Part shown: in pieces, positions 8,664 through 16,354 of the stretch | Layout of the letters: each line of letters starts with the position of its first letter | How positions within the stretch are numbered: the stretch's first letter is position 1 | Source: Ignavibacteriaceae bacterium | Lineage (GTDB): Bacteria > Bacteroidota > Ignavibacteria > Ignavibacteriales > Ignavibacteriaceae | Reading direction: 5' to 3' | Assembly: GCA_014860115.1 (NCBI GenBank) | Contig: JACZKK010000155.1 | Span: 1-39,908, forward strand | Length of the DNA stretch: 39,908 nucleotides | Made by a program: the position numbers and the translations under genes | Notes under the pieces: model-generated | What the model saw: only the letters and a program-made list of their open reading frames with translations | What the model was told of the DNA's origin: nothing | The model's database searches: none

Positions 8664-8682
8664 CCCTTCCCTAAGGGAAGGG
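8664..8682 (+). repeat. palindromic intergenic repeat
   Basis: A perfect 8-bp hairpin CCCTTCCC-TAA-GGGAAGGG directly after the sugar dehydrogenase gene, without a T-tract. It belongs in style to the dispersed palindromes elsewhere in the window. Confidence 0.5.
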
Positions 8683-8713
8683 AGATAATAATCGAATTAA
8701 AATATTGTTTTTA

Positions 8714-8737
8714 GGCGGTCTTCAGATCGCCTTTTTT
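8714..8737 (+). terminator. rho-independent terminator
   Basis: GGCGGTC-TTCA-GATCGCC (7-bp stem with one G-T pair) followed by TTTTTT. It ends the GH13/sugar dehydrogenase transcript. A short CTGAA...TTCAG repeat (8748-8762) follows; the rest of the gap to 8934 shows nothing further. Confidence 0.7.
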
Positions 8738-8934
8738 ATTCTCTACCCTGAACTCGTTTCAGTGTCTCTTGTCTTTAAGAATTCAAATGTTGAGATTTCG
8801 AAACAATATGCTTCAAGAGGACGATATGAAAAATTACACTTCAGCTACCTATTTGTGGCAATTGAGCATTTTGTTTACGAAGTTAGTAGTATAGATTTTT
8901 ATTCACTTCAAAATAATTCAAAAGGACATTCCTG

Positions 8935-10863
8935 ATGAAAAAAACTTTACTCTTGATCCCGATGATTCTTATTCTCATTACAGCATCAAATTTTGCTCAG
9001 AAAGAATTAAGTATCTTTGATAAACCACACGAATTGAACACAGAATACTGGCTAAGCAGATTTCCTCATTCATTCATACCAATAACTTATGAATATACTC
9101 CAACGGTATTTTCAAGCTTTGATAATATTAACATTTCTGGCGATCCCTTACCACAGAACGAACCTTCAGTAAAGATTAGCAGAAAAGATCCGAACAGAGT
9201 TGTTGCAGCATGGCGTGATTTCAGGACAGGTGTGACTCCTGCACTACGAAGAATCGGATATAGCTTTTCAACTGATGGTGGTCAGACTTGGTCAGTAAGT
9301 CAACTTACTCCTCAAATTATTCCCGATGCACCGCTTAGCAGTGACCCTGTTGTAGTAGTTGATACTTCCGGCAATTTTTATATTTATACAGTTTCGCTTA
9401 ACGAAGTTACCGGCGATGGAGAACTGTGGCTCTTTAAATCAACAGATCAAGGAGAAACATTCGATCAGGTTTATGAAATGGCAACAGGACCATGGTTTGA
9501 AGATAAAGAATGGGGAACAACAGATTTAAGTCCAACAAGCCCGTATGTTAACACACAGTATTGCAGCTGGACACGGTTCGCAGCCAATACGGCAATCTTA
9601 CTAATAAGATCAACTAACGATGGCGTAAACTGGAGCTCACCGGTTACAGTCAGCGATGATAACGGAGTGCAGGGTTCATTTCCAGCCGTCTCTTCGGATG
9701 GAGAATTATATATTGTCTGGAGAAATTATGATAATGGCGGGCAAATTCTTTTTGATAAATCCACTGACGGAGGTTTAACTTTCAGCACTGATAAGATTGT
9801 AAGTACTTCACCGAATTCATGGTTTCCACACATGGCTGTCGACCTCAGCGGAGGTCCATTCCATAACAACATTTATGTAGTCTGGAATGATTTAAGAAAC
9901 GGAGACGATGATGTGTTTCTAAGCATCTCATCAAACGGCGGAGACAACTGGTCACCGCCACAAAGAATTAATAATGATCCGATAAGCAATGGTAAAGATC
10001 AATATTGGCCTAGTATTGCAATAAGTGAATTAGGTGAGATTGTGATTTTATTTTATGACACAAGAAATACTACAAACAATACTGTCATCGAAGCATATAT
10101 AGCCAGATCAACAGATGGCGGAACAACTTTTACAAATGAACTTGTAAGTACACAGCAATCTCCAACTAACATTCCCAATCAGGATGTAAGGTTTGGCGAT
10201 TATATTCACATTGATTTTTACGGCGGTAACATTGTTCCTGTATGGACAGACGAACGTGCCGGCGGGTTCGATATGGAAATCTACACTGCAATGATAAACC
10301 CGATTGTTCCTGTTGAGCTTATTAGTTTTACTCACAGGATTGTAAACGGAAAAGTAATACTTGACTGGGTAACAGCAACAGAGCTGAACAATTGGGGATT
10401 TGAAATCCAAAGAAGTCTTGACAATAACATTTTTGTTACGATAGGTTTTGTTGAAGGAAAGGGAAACTCAACTACGAACCAATATTACAATTATACCGAT
10501 GAGAGTATAGGAGGAAATGTTTATTACAGGTTGAAACAGATGGATTACATCGGCAGTTACAATTACTCAGAAGTCATAGAAGTTAATGGAGTGACAATCT
10601 CAACAATGCAGCTTGAGCAGAATTACCCGAACCCATTTAATCCTGCAACAACAATTAAGTACCAGCTTGGCAATGATGGATTTGTGAGCTTGAAAGTTTT
10701 TAACTCACTTGGTGAAGAAGTGGCAGAGTTAGTAAACCAATTCCAGAAAGCAGGAAGTTACGATTTAACTTTTAATGCAAAGAATCTGACGAGCGGAGTT
10801 TACGTTTATAATTTGAGTTCAGGCAATTTTACCGAAACTAAAAAGATGATATTAATGAAATAA
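8935..10863 (+). CDS. secreted BNR/Asp-box repeat protein (sialidase-like propeller) with type IX sorting domain
   Basis: 642 residues. A signal peptide (hydrophobic to about 20, ending NFAQ) precedes a beta-propeller region of about 50-460 with six Asp-box-like motifs, such as STDGGQTW, STDQGETF, STNDGVNW, STDGGLTF, SSNGGDNW and STDGGTTF. Next comes a fibronectin-like module (PVELISFTHR...ATELNNWGFEIQRS), and last the sorting domain (LEQNYPNPFNPATT to KKMILMK). Asp-box propellers occur in sialidases and many non-enzymatic surface proteins. I do not see enough of the sialidase arginine triad to claim that activity. The product is probably exported to the cell surface or medium through the type IX system. 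It lies alone after a terminator. Confidence 0.82.
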   Translation: MKKTLLLIPMILILITASNFAQKELSIFDKPHELNTEYWLSRFPHSFIPITYEYTPTVFSSFDNINISGDPLPQNEPSVKISRKDPNRVVAAWRDFRTGVTPALRRIGYSFSTDGGQTWSVSQLTPQIIPDAPLSSDPVVVVDTSGNFYIYTVSLNEVTGDGELWLFKSTDQGETFDQVYEMATGPWFEDKEWGTTDLSPTSPYVNTQYCSWTRFAANTAILLIRSTNDGVNWSSPVTVSDDNGVQGSFPAVSSDGELYIVWRNYDNGGQILFDKSTDGGLTFSTDKIVSTSPNSWFPHMAVDLSGGPFHNNIYVVWNDLRNGDDDVFLSISSNGGDNWSPPQRINNDPISNGKDQYWPSIAISELGEIVILFYDTRNTTNNTVIEAYIARSTDGGTTFTNELVSTQQSPTNIPNQDVRFGDYIHIDFYGGNIVPVWTDERAGGFDMEIYTAMINPIVPVELISFTHRIVNGKVILDWVTATELNNWGFEIQRSLDNNIFVTIGFVEGKGNSTTNQYYNYTDESIGGNVYYRLKQMDYIGSYNYSEVIEVNGVTISTMQLEQNYPNPFNPATTIKYQLGNDGFVSLKVFNSLGEEVAELVNQFQKAGSYDLTFNAKNLTSGVYVYNLSSGNFTETKKMILMK

Positions 10864-10867
10864 CAAG

Positions 10868-10930
10868 ATGTCATTCCGGCCTGCCCGCTGAAGCGAGGCG
10901 TGGCGAGCTCCAGAAGCTACCTGCCAGCAG
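10868..10930. repeat. dispersed intergenic repeat (TCATTCCGG/CCTGCC type)
   Basis: GC-rich block right after the BNR gene, starting TCATTCCGGCCTGCCCGC and ending ACCTGCCAGCAGG. Its composition differs sharply from the AT-rich surroundings. It abuts the sorting-domain remnant downstream. The 318-bp gap 10864-11181 otherwise holds no gene that I can support. Confidence 0.45.
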
Positions 10931-10931
10931 G

Positions 10932-11015
10932 AAAGGTCCAACGAGTGGATTGTATGTTTATCAGCTTACTTCCAGTAACTTTTTTGAGGGTAAGAAAATG
11001 AATTTGATGAAATAG
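10932..11015 (+). pseudogene. remnant of a type IX sorting-domain C-terminus
   Basis: One frame reads PTSGLYVYQLTSSNFFEGKK then MNLMK and a TAG stop at 11013-11015. This is the characteristic end of a type IX sorting domain (compare LTSGVYVYNL...KKMILMK of the preceding gene). It is in a different frame from the upstream gene and has no open frame or start behind it, so it is the tail of a lost or recombined gene copy rather than an extension. Just before it the same frame reads LPASRKG, encoded by the GC-rich repeat. Confidence 0.65.
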
Positions 11016-11172
11016 GCACTGATTGATCTCATAAAAAATCATGGGCTTCTAGATTAATATAGTAATTGGAATCAATAATTTGTAAGTAATACTAAATTAA
11101 CTATCTCTGTTTTTTTCAAGCGATTAGCATTTAGAAACCCTTTTGCGCAAAACAAAGTTTATAAAATTTTTC

Positions 11173-11177
11173 AGGAG
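11173..11177 (+). promoter_or_regulatory. Shine-Dalgarno site deciding the VOC gene start
   Basis: AGGAG four bases before the ATG at 11182. It favours this ATG over an in-frame TTG at 11143, because the ATG also begins a clean signal peptide. Confidence 0.6.
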
Positions 11178-11181
11178 TGTT

Positions 11182-11637
11182 ATGTACAAGCTGTTAGTAA
11201 TTTTCTTTTTTTTCCTCTCATTTAGTCTCTTTGCACAAAACAGTCAGTCATTCACTTTGACTTACAACCATCAGGCGCTGTTAGTTAAAAATCTGGAAAG
11301 AAGTTCTGCATTTTACACTGACATTCTTAAACTAAAAGAAATCCAGAATTTAACTGGATTCGATTTTATCAGGTGGTTCTCAACAGGCAAAGGCACTCAG
11401 TTACATCTTATTCAGGGAGAGACAAAAAATATAGTGACCAATAAAGGAGTCCACCTTGCTTTTTCAACATCAAACTTCGCCCGTTTTATAGAATTCCTTG
11501 ACATCAAAGAAATTAATTATGTGAATTACGTCGGAGATAAAAACGAACCAAATGTACGTGCAGATGGAGTTAAGCAAATTTACATTCAGGACCCGGATGG
11601 ATATTGGATTGAGATAAATGATGCAGGGATAGAATGA
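11182..11637 (+). CDS. exported VOC (glyoxalase/bleomycin-resistance superfamily) protein
   Basis: 151 residues from the ATG at 11182, which has AGGAG upstream and starts a signal peptide (MYKLLVIFFFFLSFSLFAQ). The rest is one VOC domain with paired beta-alpha-beta-beta-beta modules: first module YNHQALLVKNLERSSAFYTD, a His in TQLHLIQGE, and the family ending QDPDGYWIEIND with a candidate metal-binding Glu. VOC proteins include glyoxalase I, dioxygenases and antibiotic-binding or antibiotic-modifying proteins; the exact activity is not readable. Export is unusual, since most VOC enzymes are cytosolic. Its stop overlaps the ATG of the beta-lactamase gene (ATGA), so the two are co-translated. 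Confidence 0.82.
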   Translation: MYKLLVIFFFFLSFSLFAQNSQSFTLTYNHQALLVKNLERSSAFYTDILKLKEIQNLTGFDFIRWFSTGKGTQLHLIQGETKNIVTNKGVHLAFSTSNFARFIEFLDIKEINYVNYVGDKNEPNVRADGVKQIYIQDPDGYWIEINDAGIE

Positions 11638-12449
11638 AAACAATGAGTCGAACAATAGGTCTTACGATTCTTGTCATTATTATTATTGCGATTTGTAATA
11701 GTGCACAAACAACCGAATCCAGGGATGACTTAAAAAAATACTACGAGCAGTATAACGTCGAAGGTTCTTTTGTTCTTTTTGATCAGACAAACAACAAATA
11801 TATTTTTTACAACAAGTCACAATTCAAACAACCATTTACACCTGCATCAACATTCAAGATTTGCAATTCATTAATAGGTTTAGAAACAGATGTGATTAAA
11901 GATGAGAATTTTATTATTCCGTGGGACAGTATTTCACGACGTGTTCCTGCCTGGAACACAGAGCAAGATTTAAAGACAGCCTTTAAAAATTCAACAGTCT
12001 GGTATTACCAGGAACTTGCAAGGCGAGTCGGTGGAGAGAAAATGAAATACTGGCTCGACAAAATAAATTACGGTAACGCAGATACCTCGGGTGGAATAGC
12101 TAGGTTTTGGTTAAGTGGTGGACTTCGTATTTCACCTGAACAGCAGATTCACTTTTTAAGAAGAATTCACGATAACATGCTTCCCTTTTCTCAAAGATCA
12201 ATTGATATTGTAAAAAACATTATGATAGCGAAAGACACTTTGGGTTATGTTGCCCGAGCAAAAACCGGCTGGGGCGAACAGAATGACACAAACATCGGCT
12301 GGTATGTTGGATATGTTGAAAAAGGTAATGATGTCTATTACTTTGCTAATTGTATTCAAACAAAGAATTCTGAGAACAAGGAATTTGCCAAAGCAAGAAT
12401 CGAGATTGTTTACTTAATACTTAAAAATTTGAAAATTCTACCAGAGTGA
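11634..12449 (+). CDS. class D (OXA-type) beta-lactamase
   Basis: 271 residues with an N-terminal hydrophobic export signal (about 6-24, ending CNSAQ). All class D landmarks are present: serine nucleophile and carbamylatable lysine in STFK (Ser72, Lys75), STV at 120-122 in the SxV position followed by WYYQELARRVG, YGN at 146-148, and KTGWG at 210-214. The enzyme should hydrolyse beta-lactams in the periplasm; the spectrum cannot be read. It is coupled to the upstream exported VOC gene and lies 4 bp before a Crp/Fnr-type regulator gene. No integron, transposase or composition shift is seen around it, so it looks like a resident chromosomal gene rather than a recent import. Confidence 0.92.
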   Translation: MKTMSRTIGLTILVIIIIAICNSAQTTESRDDLKKYYEQYNVEGSFVLFDQTNNKYIFYNKSQFKQPFTPASTFKICNSLIGLETDVIKDENFIIPWDSISRRVPAWNTEQDLKTAFKNSTVWYYQELARRVGGEKMKYWLDKINYGNADTSGGIARFWLSGGLRISPEQQIHFLRRIHDNMLPFSQRSIDIVKNIMIAKDTLGYVARAKTGWGEQNDTNIGWYVGYVEKGNDVYYFANCIQTKNSENKEFAKARIEIVYLILKNLKILPE

Positions 12450-12453
12450 CACT

Positions 12454-12999
12454 ATGTTCGATTTACTTCGAAAGCATATAGAAAAAAGAGTTCACATTTC
12501 TGATGAAGAGTTTGACATTATTTCTAAGTTCTTTGTTCCAAAAAAGATGAGAAAAAAGCAGTTTCTCCTCCACGAGGGTGAAGTTTGTAAAAATATTGGA
12601 TTTGTAAATTCCGGCAGCCTTCGTGAATATACAATTGATAACAAAGGTTCAGAACACATTATTCAGTTTGCAATTGAGGACTGGTGGGTATCAGATTTGA
12701 ACAGCTTTTTATCTGGTTTGCCAGCAACTTACAATATTGATGCTCTTCAGGATTCTGAAGTATTGCTGCTGGATAAATCAGAGAGAGAAAATATGCTCGA
12801 CGTTTGTCCAAAGATAGAACGGTTCTTCCGCATTCTAATTGAATCAAACCACGTTGCTACTCAACAGCGAATAACAGACTCACTCAGCACTTCTGCAGAA
12901 GAAAGATATCTTAAATTCGTAAAAACTTACCCGAAACTTTTTGAACAGGTGCCACAAACCATATTGCTTCCTACCTTGGTATCACTCCACAATCCTTAA
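12454..12999 (+). CDS. Crp/Fnr-family regulator, frameshifted before its DNA-binding helix-turn-helix
   Basis: As read, 181 residues: a cyclic-nucleotide-binding-type beta-roll (about 30-120, with FLLHEGEVCKNIGFVNSGSL) and the dimer helix, then TSAEERYLKFVKTYPKLFEQ. After the codons for VPQ (12949-12957) the frame goes wrong. The expected continuation HIASYLGITPQSLSRIRKEI is encoded from 12960 in another frame, ending at a TAA at 13029-13031. One missing base around 12955-12959, possibly in the AAA run, explains it. With that base restored the protein would be about 192 residues, normal for the short Bacteroidota-type Crp/Fnr proteins. It follows the beta-lactamase gene by 4 bp. Either a true lesion or a sequencing error. 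Confidence 0.85.
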   Translation: MFDLLRKHIEKRVHISDEEFDIISKFFVPKKMRKKQFLLHEGEVCKNIGFVNSGSLREYTIDNKGSEHIIQFAIEDWWVSDLNSFLSGLPATYNIDALQDSEVLLLDKSERENMLDVCPKIERFFRILIESNHVATQQRITDSLSTSAEERYLKFVKTYPKLFEQVPQTILLPTLVSLHNP

Positions 13000-13031
13000 G
13001 CAGGATAAGAAAAGAGATCTCACAAAAATAA
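12960..13031 (+). pseudogene. out-of-frame helix-turn-helix end of the Crp/Fnr gene
   Basis: Reads HIASYLGITPQSLSRIRKEI then SQK and stop, a textbook Crp-type recognition helix (TPQSLSRIRKE), but in the frame shifted by one base from the upstream 181-codon frame. It has no start of its own. Confidence 0.8.
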
Positions 13032-13127
13032 CTCTGTGCCTCTCTGATTTCTCTGCGGTTCTCTGTGCAGCCATTCCTTTTAATCCATACACCGAGTTCC
13101 ACAAAGAAGGCATAAAGAACCATAGAG
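13032..13127. repeat. inverted dispersed repeat (CTCTGTG...CATAGAG type)
   Basis: Two imperfect inverted arms, 13032-13067 (CTCTGTGCCTCTCTG...) and 13090-13127 (...AAAGAACCATAGAG), separated by 22 bp. A relative built of CTTTGTGTCTT units is at 29872-29965. It is noncoding, and the arms could fold back on each other. Confidence 0.55.
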
Positions 13128-13207
13128 AATAATGATCAATTATCAAAATTACCATATGTTAATCCCATTTTTTACCCTAAGTGAATGTGCCGGAACTATA
13201 TCTCTGA

Positions 13208-13215
13208 TATTTTTG
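13208..13215 (+). promoter_or_regulatory. possible -7 element of the YceI gene
   Basis: TATTTTTG matches TAnnTTTG and lies 50 nt upstream of the YceI start codon. A -33 TTG is not clear. Confidence 0.25.
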
Positions 13216-13264
13216 TTTTAATAACTAAAATCAATCATCAATAATAAAACAGAGGATAAAAACA

Positions 13265-13810
13265 ATGACAACCTGGAAAATAGACCCAGCACATTCTGAA
13301 ATAAACTTTAAAGTAAAGCATCTTGTGGTTTCAACTGTAACCGGACATTTCAGCAAATTCGATGCAGTTATCGAAACTAGTAAAGATGATTTCAGCGATG
13401 CAAAGATTAATTTCGAAGCTGACATTAACAGTATAGATACCAAGAACGATCAGCGTGATGGCCATTTAAAATCTGCTGATTTTTTTGGTGCTGAGAAATA
13501 CCCAAAGATGACTTTTGTCTCAAAATCAATTAAGAAAATTTCTGATCACGAAATGCATGTAATTGGTAATCTAACATTACGCGGAGTTACAAAAGAAATT
13601 ATTCTTGATGTAATCTACAACGGAACAGTTGCTGGATTTGGCGGAACAGAGGTTGCAGGTTTTGAAGTGCGCGGTAAATTAAATCGTTTTGATTTTGGTC
13701 TTGAGTGGAATGCGCTTACCGAAGCAGGCGGCATTGTAGTAAGCAACGAAATTAAAATTGAAATACTTGCAGAATTCAACAAAGTTCAGGAAGCAGTAAA
13801 GGCTGCTTAA
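13265..13810 (+). CDS. YceI family protein
   Basis: 181 residues with the YceI lipocalin-like barrel throughout: WKIDPAHSEINFKVKHLVVS at the start, GHLKSADFFGAEKYP in the middle, NLTLRGVTKEI, and FGLEWNALTEAGG near the end. The family binds isoprenoid-like lipids in a long barrel; physiological roles are varied and mostly unclear. Many members are periplasmic, but this one begins directly with the domain and has no signal peptide, so it should be cytosolic. An AGAGGA ribosome site precedes the ATG. It is a single-gene unit, with a repeat upstream and a strong terminator downstream. Confidence 0.92.
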   Translation: MTTWKIDPAHSEINFKVKHLVVSTVTGHFSKFDAVIETSKDDFSDAKINFEADINSIDTKNDQRDGHLKSADFFGAEKYPKMTFVSKSIKKISDHEMHVIGNLTLRGVTKEIILDVIYNGTVAGFGGTEVAGFEVRGKLNRFDFGLEWNALTEAGGIVVSNEIKIEILAEFNKVQEAVKAA

Positions 13811-13874
13811 GTTTTAAATATTCTTTGGTTAAAATTAAGTGTCTGCATTCTAGCCTCCTTGCAGATGCTATGTC

Positions 13875-13913
13875 AACAGCCCGATAAACATAAAATCTTC
13901 GGGCTGTTTTTTA
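13875..13913 (+). terminator. rho-independent terminator of the YceI gene
   Basis: Perfect 10-bp stem AACAGCCCGA / TCGGGCTGTT with a 14-base loop, followed by a run of T. The T-tract is on the + side only. Confidence 0.85.
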
Positions 13914-13940
13914 TTAAATAATAATGTGAAAGAATAATAT

Positions 13941-15488
13941 TTATTCTAAATATTTATTTACAGCATCAGCGCAATTCTCCCCATCAATTGCTGAAGAAAC
14001 AATACCACCAGCATAGCCGGCACCTTCACCGCAAGGGAATAAACCATTAACTTCAACATGCATAAAAGTTTCTCTATCCCTCGGGACTCTTATTGGTGAA
14101 CTTGTCCGGCTTTCTACACCAACCAAAATAGCTTCGGTGGAAAGATAGCCCCACATTCTCTTGTTAAAGTCTTTCAAAGCTTTTTTTAGTCTTTTAACCA
14201 TGAATGCAGGAAGCTCTTCATCAAGTCTTGCAGATGTTACACCGGGAATGTACGATGTTTTCGGTAATGATTGAGAAAATTTTCCTTCTACAAAATCAGT
14301 TGCCCTCTGTGCAGGTGCAGATAATGAAAAACCTGCGAGCTTAAAAGCGTGCTGTTCCAGCTTCTGCTGAAGTTCCAATGCAGCAAATCGAGAATCATTG
14401 CTTTCTTTATCCCAATCATTTTCTTTTACTTCAACAACAAGACCAGAATTAGCAAAAGGAGAATCTCTTTTTGACATAGACATTCCGTTAACTACTATCT
14501 CACCCGGTGAAGTCATCGCTGGTACTATGATTCCTCCCGGACACATACAAAATGAGTACACTCCTGCTCCATCAATATTGCTAGCCAGACTATAGTTTGC
14601 CGTTGGCAGGTTTTCAGGTTTTATTTTAGTATGATATTGAATTTCATTTATCAGCGGTTGTGGATGTTCGATTCTAACACCCATCGCAAAGGGCTTTGCT
14701 TCAATTTTTATTTTTTTGCTATCAAGAAGATAAAAAATATCCCTAGCCGAATGACCGGCAGCCAGAATAACAGCATCTCCGAGATATTCCTTATTAGCAG
14801 TAACCACACCTTTAAGTTTATTATTCTTGATAATAAAGTCCGTTACACGTGCGCCGTGATGTATTTCACCACCTGCATTCAGAATCGTTTGTCTAACAGC
14901 TGCAATGATTTTGGGTAATTTGTTCGAGCCAATATGCGGGTGAGTATCGACTAAAATATCCGGATGGGCGCCATGCTGAATAAAAATTTCTAATATTTTT
15001 GATACGTTGCCTCTCTTAACTGCTCTGGTATAAAGTTTACCATCGCTGTATGTACCAGCTCCTCCCTCACCGAAACAATAATTGGAGTCAGGATTGACAA
15101 TTTGTTCCCGCTGAAGTAAACGTAAATCTCTTCGCCTTGTTTGTACATCTTTACCTCTCTCAAGAACTATCGGTTTAATACCAAGTTCGATAAGCCTTAG
15201 TGCTGCATACATTCCGGATGGTCCAAATCCAACAATTATAACTTTTTTCTTACCATTAACCGGATTGTAAATGTACCTTGGTTTATCTTTTTTGGGATTT
15301 TCACCAACGTAAACATCAACCATCAAATGAAAAACAGGAGACTTACGGGCATCAACTGATCTGCGTATCGGAACAATAGCAGTTATTTCTTCCTGACTGA
15401 TTCCAAGCTTCCTTGAGGCGATATAACGAAAGAAACTATCTTCGTGAATTTTTTCAGGAGGTACAATTATTTCTATTTGTTGTTTCAT
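13941..15488 (-). CDS. FAD-dependent oxidoreductase, COG2509 family
   Basis: 515 residues from the ATG at 15488; an in-frame TTG three codons earlier is the alternative start. A short N-terminal domain (about 1-80) precedes the FAD-binding Rossmann motif GFGPSGMYAAL (from about residue 87). Further family marks are CFGEGGAGTYSDGKLYTR, VILAAGHSARD, the CMCPGGIIVPA segment, and a C-terminal FAD-contacting GEGAGYAGGIVSSAIDG. COG2509 proteins are uncharacterised flavoprotein dehydrogenases, and the substrate is unknown. It is the last gene of a - strand run after the 3-hydroxyacyl-CoA dehydrogenase, acetate kinase and SDR genes, 15 bp after the SDR stop, so it is probably co-transcribed. Confidence 0.87.
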   Translation of the reverse strand: MKQQIEIIVPPEKIHEDSFFRYIASRKLGISQEEITAIVPIRRSVDARKSPVFHLMVDVYVGENPKKDKPRYIYNPVNGKKKVIIVGFGPSGMYAALRLIELGIKPIVLERGKDVQTRRRDLRLLQREQIVNPDSNYCFGEGGAGTYSDGKLYTRAVKRGNVSKILEIFIQHGAHPDILVDTHPHIGSNKLPKIIAAVRQTILNAGGEIHHGARVTDFIIKNNKLKGVVTANKEYLGDAVILAAGHSARDIFYLLDSKKIKIEAKPFAMGVRIEHPQPLINEIQYHTKIKPENLPTANYSLASNIDGAGVYSFCMCPGGIIVPAMTSPGEIVVNGMSMSKRDSPFANSGLVVEVKENDWDKESNDSRFAALELQQKLEQHAFKLAGFSLSAPAQRATDFVEGKFSQSLPKTSYIPGVTSARLDEELPAFMVKRLKKALKDFNKRMWGYLSTEAILVGVESRTSSPIRVPRDRETFMHVEVNGLFPCGEGAGYAGGIVSSAIDGENCADAVNKYLE

Positions 15489-15503
15489 ATCTTTCAAAAA
15501 AAA

Positions 15504-16295
15504 TTAATAAACACTTTTTATGTAACCACCATCGACCTGAATGGTGACACCTGTTACATAGCTAGCTTGCTTCGATGCAAGAAACAATACAACTGATGCA
15601 ATCTCTTCAGGTCTGCCTAAACGATTCAGTGGAATTCGTTTAGCCATTTCAACCAAAATTTCTTCATGCGACTTGCCCTTTTCTTTTGCTTCAACTACTG
15701 CTAGTTCGTAGAGGCGTGCTGTCAATGTCATTCCCGGAGCAACATTGTTAACTGTTATATTAAATTTTGCAACCTCGTTACTAAGCGATTTTGTGAATCC
15801 TGTAACTCCCGCACGAAGGGAATTCGATAAAATTAAATTGTCTACCGGCTGCTTTACAGAAATCGAAGTCAGATTAATTATTCGTCCCCAATTGCTTGCC
15901 ATCATTCCAGGTAAAACTAATTTAGAAAATCGGACGGCACTAAGAAGTACTTGCTCATAAGCATTGTTCCAGTCTTCCTCTTCCAGCTGTTGAAACAAAC
16001 CTGGCACCGGACCGCCGCAATTGTTTACAAGTATATCAATGTTTCCAAAATGAGCACTAACCGCATTGAAAGTGTTCTCAATATCTTTTTGCTTATTCAA
16101 GTCACAAACAGACCAGAATGGCTCAATCCTGTATTTTTCTTTTAGTTCAGCTGCAGTGGATAATAAATTCTCTTTTGAACGCGACGATATCGCTAACTTA
16201 CAACCTTCCTCAGCAAACATCTCAGCAATTGCTTTTCCTATACCCATGCTTGATGCAGTAATGAGAACAGTCTTATTTTTTAATCCGGCATCCAT
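15504..16295 (-). CDS. SDR family oxidoreductase with atypical active site
   Basis: 263 residues, one short-chain dehydrogenase Rossmann domain. The cofactor motif is TASSMGIG (13-20), followed by NNCGG (91-95) and the C-terminal GGRPEEIA/VDGGY-type ending (LGRPEEIASVVLFLASKQAS, then VTIQVDGGY). The usual Ser...Tyr-xxx-Lys triad is altered: Ser144 is there, but the positions thirteen and seventeen residues on are Ser157 and Arg161 (LSNSLRAG) instead of Tyr and Lys. A subgroup of SDR proteins annotated as 3-oxoacyl-ACP reductase-like shares this S-N-x-L-R pattern, so it is probably inherited rather than damage. Reductase activity should not be assumed. It lies 59 bp after acetate kinase in the same direction. 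Confidence 0.88.
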   Translation of the reverse strand: MDAGLKNKTVLITASSMGIGKAIAEMFAEEGCKLAISSRSKENLLSTAAELKEKYRIEPFWSVCDLNKQKDIENTFNAVSAHFGNIDILVNNCGGPVPGLFQQLEEEDWNNAYEQVLLSAVRFSKLVLPGMMASNWGRIINLTSISVKQPVDNLILSNSLRAGVTGFTKSLSNEVAKFNITVNNVAPGMTLTARLYELAVVEAKEKGKSHEEILVEMAKRIPLNRLGRPEEIASVVLFLASKQASYVTGVTIQVDGGYIKSVY

Positions 16296-16354
16296 AATTT
16301 ACCTCTTAAGTAAAATTAAAGATATATTGATTGGCAAAAATTAAAATAAAACAT

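Noticed and set aside
8705-8935. + strand open frame of 76 codons upstream of the BNR gene
   Set aside because: Begins inside the terminator hairpin, covers a dispersed repeat and has no recognisable protein character.
8935-10863. Calling this protein a true sialidase
   Set aside because: Asp boxes alone do not show catalysis; the arginine triad and Tyr/Glu pair could not be placed.
11143-11181. TTG start extending the VOC protein by 13 residues
   Set aside because: The ATG at 11182 has an AGGAG ribosome site and begins a clean signal peptide, which the extension would spoil.
12941-13132. + strand open frame of 63 codons across the end of the regulator gene
   Set aside because: It is the third frame, neither the upstream Crp/Fnr frame nor the displaced helix-turn-helix frame, and runs into the inverted repeat.
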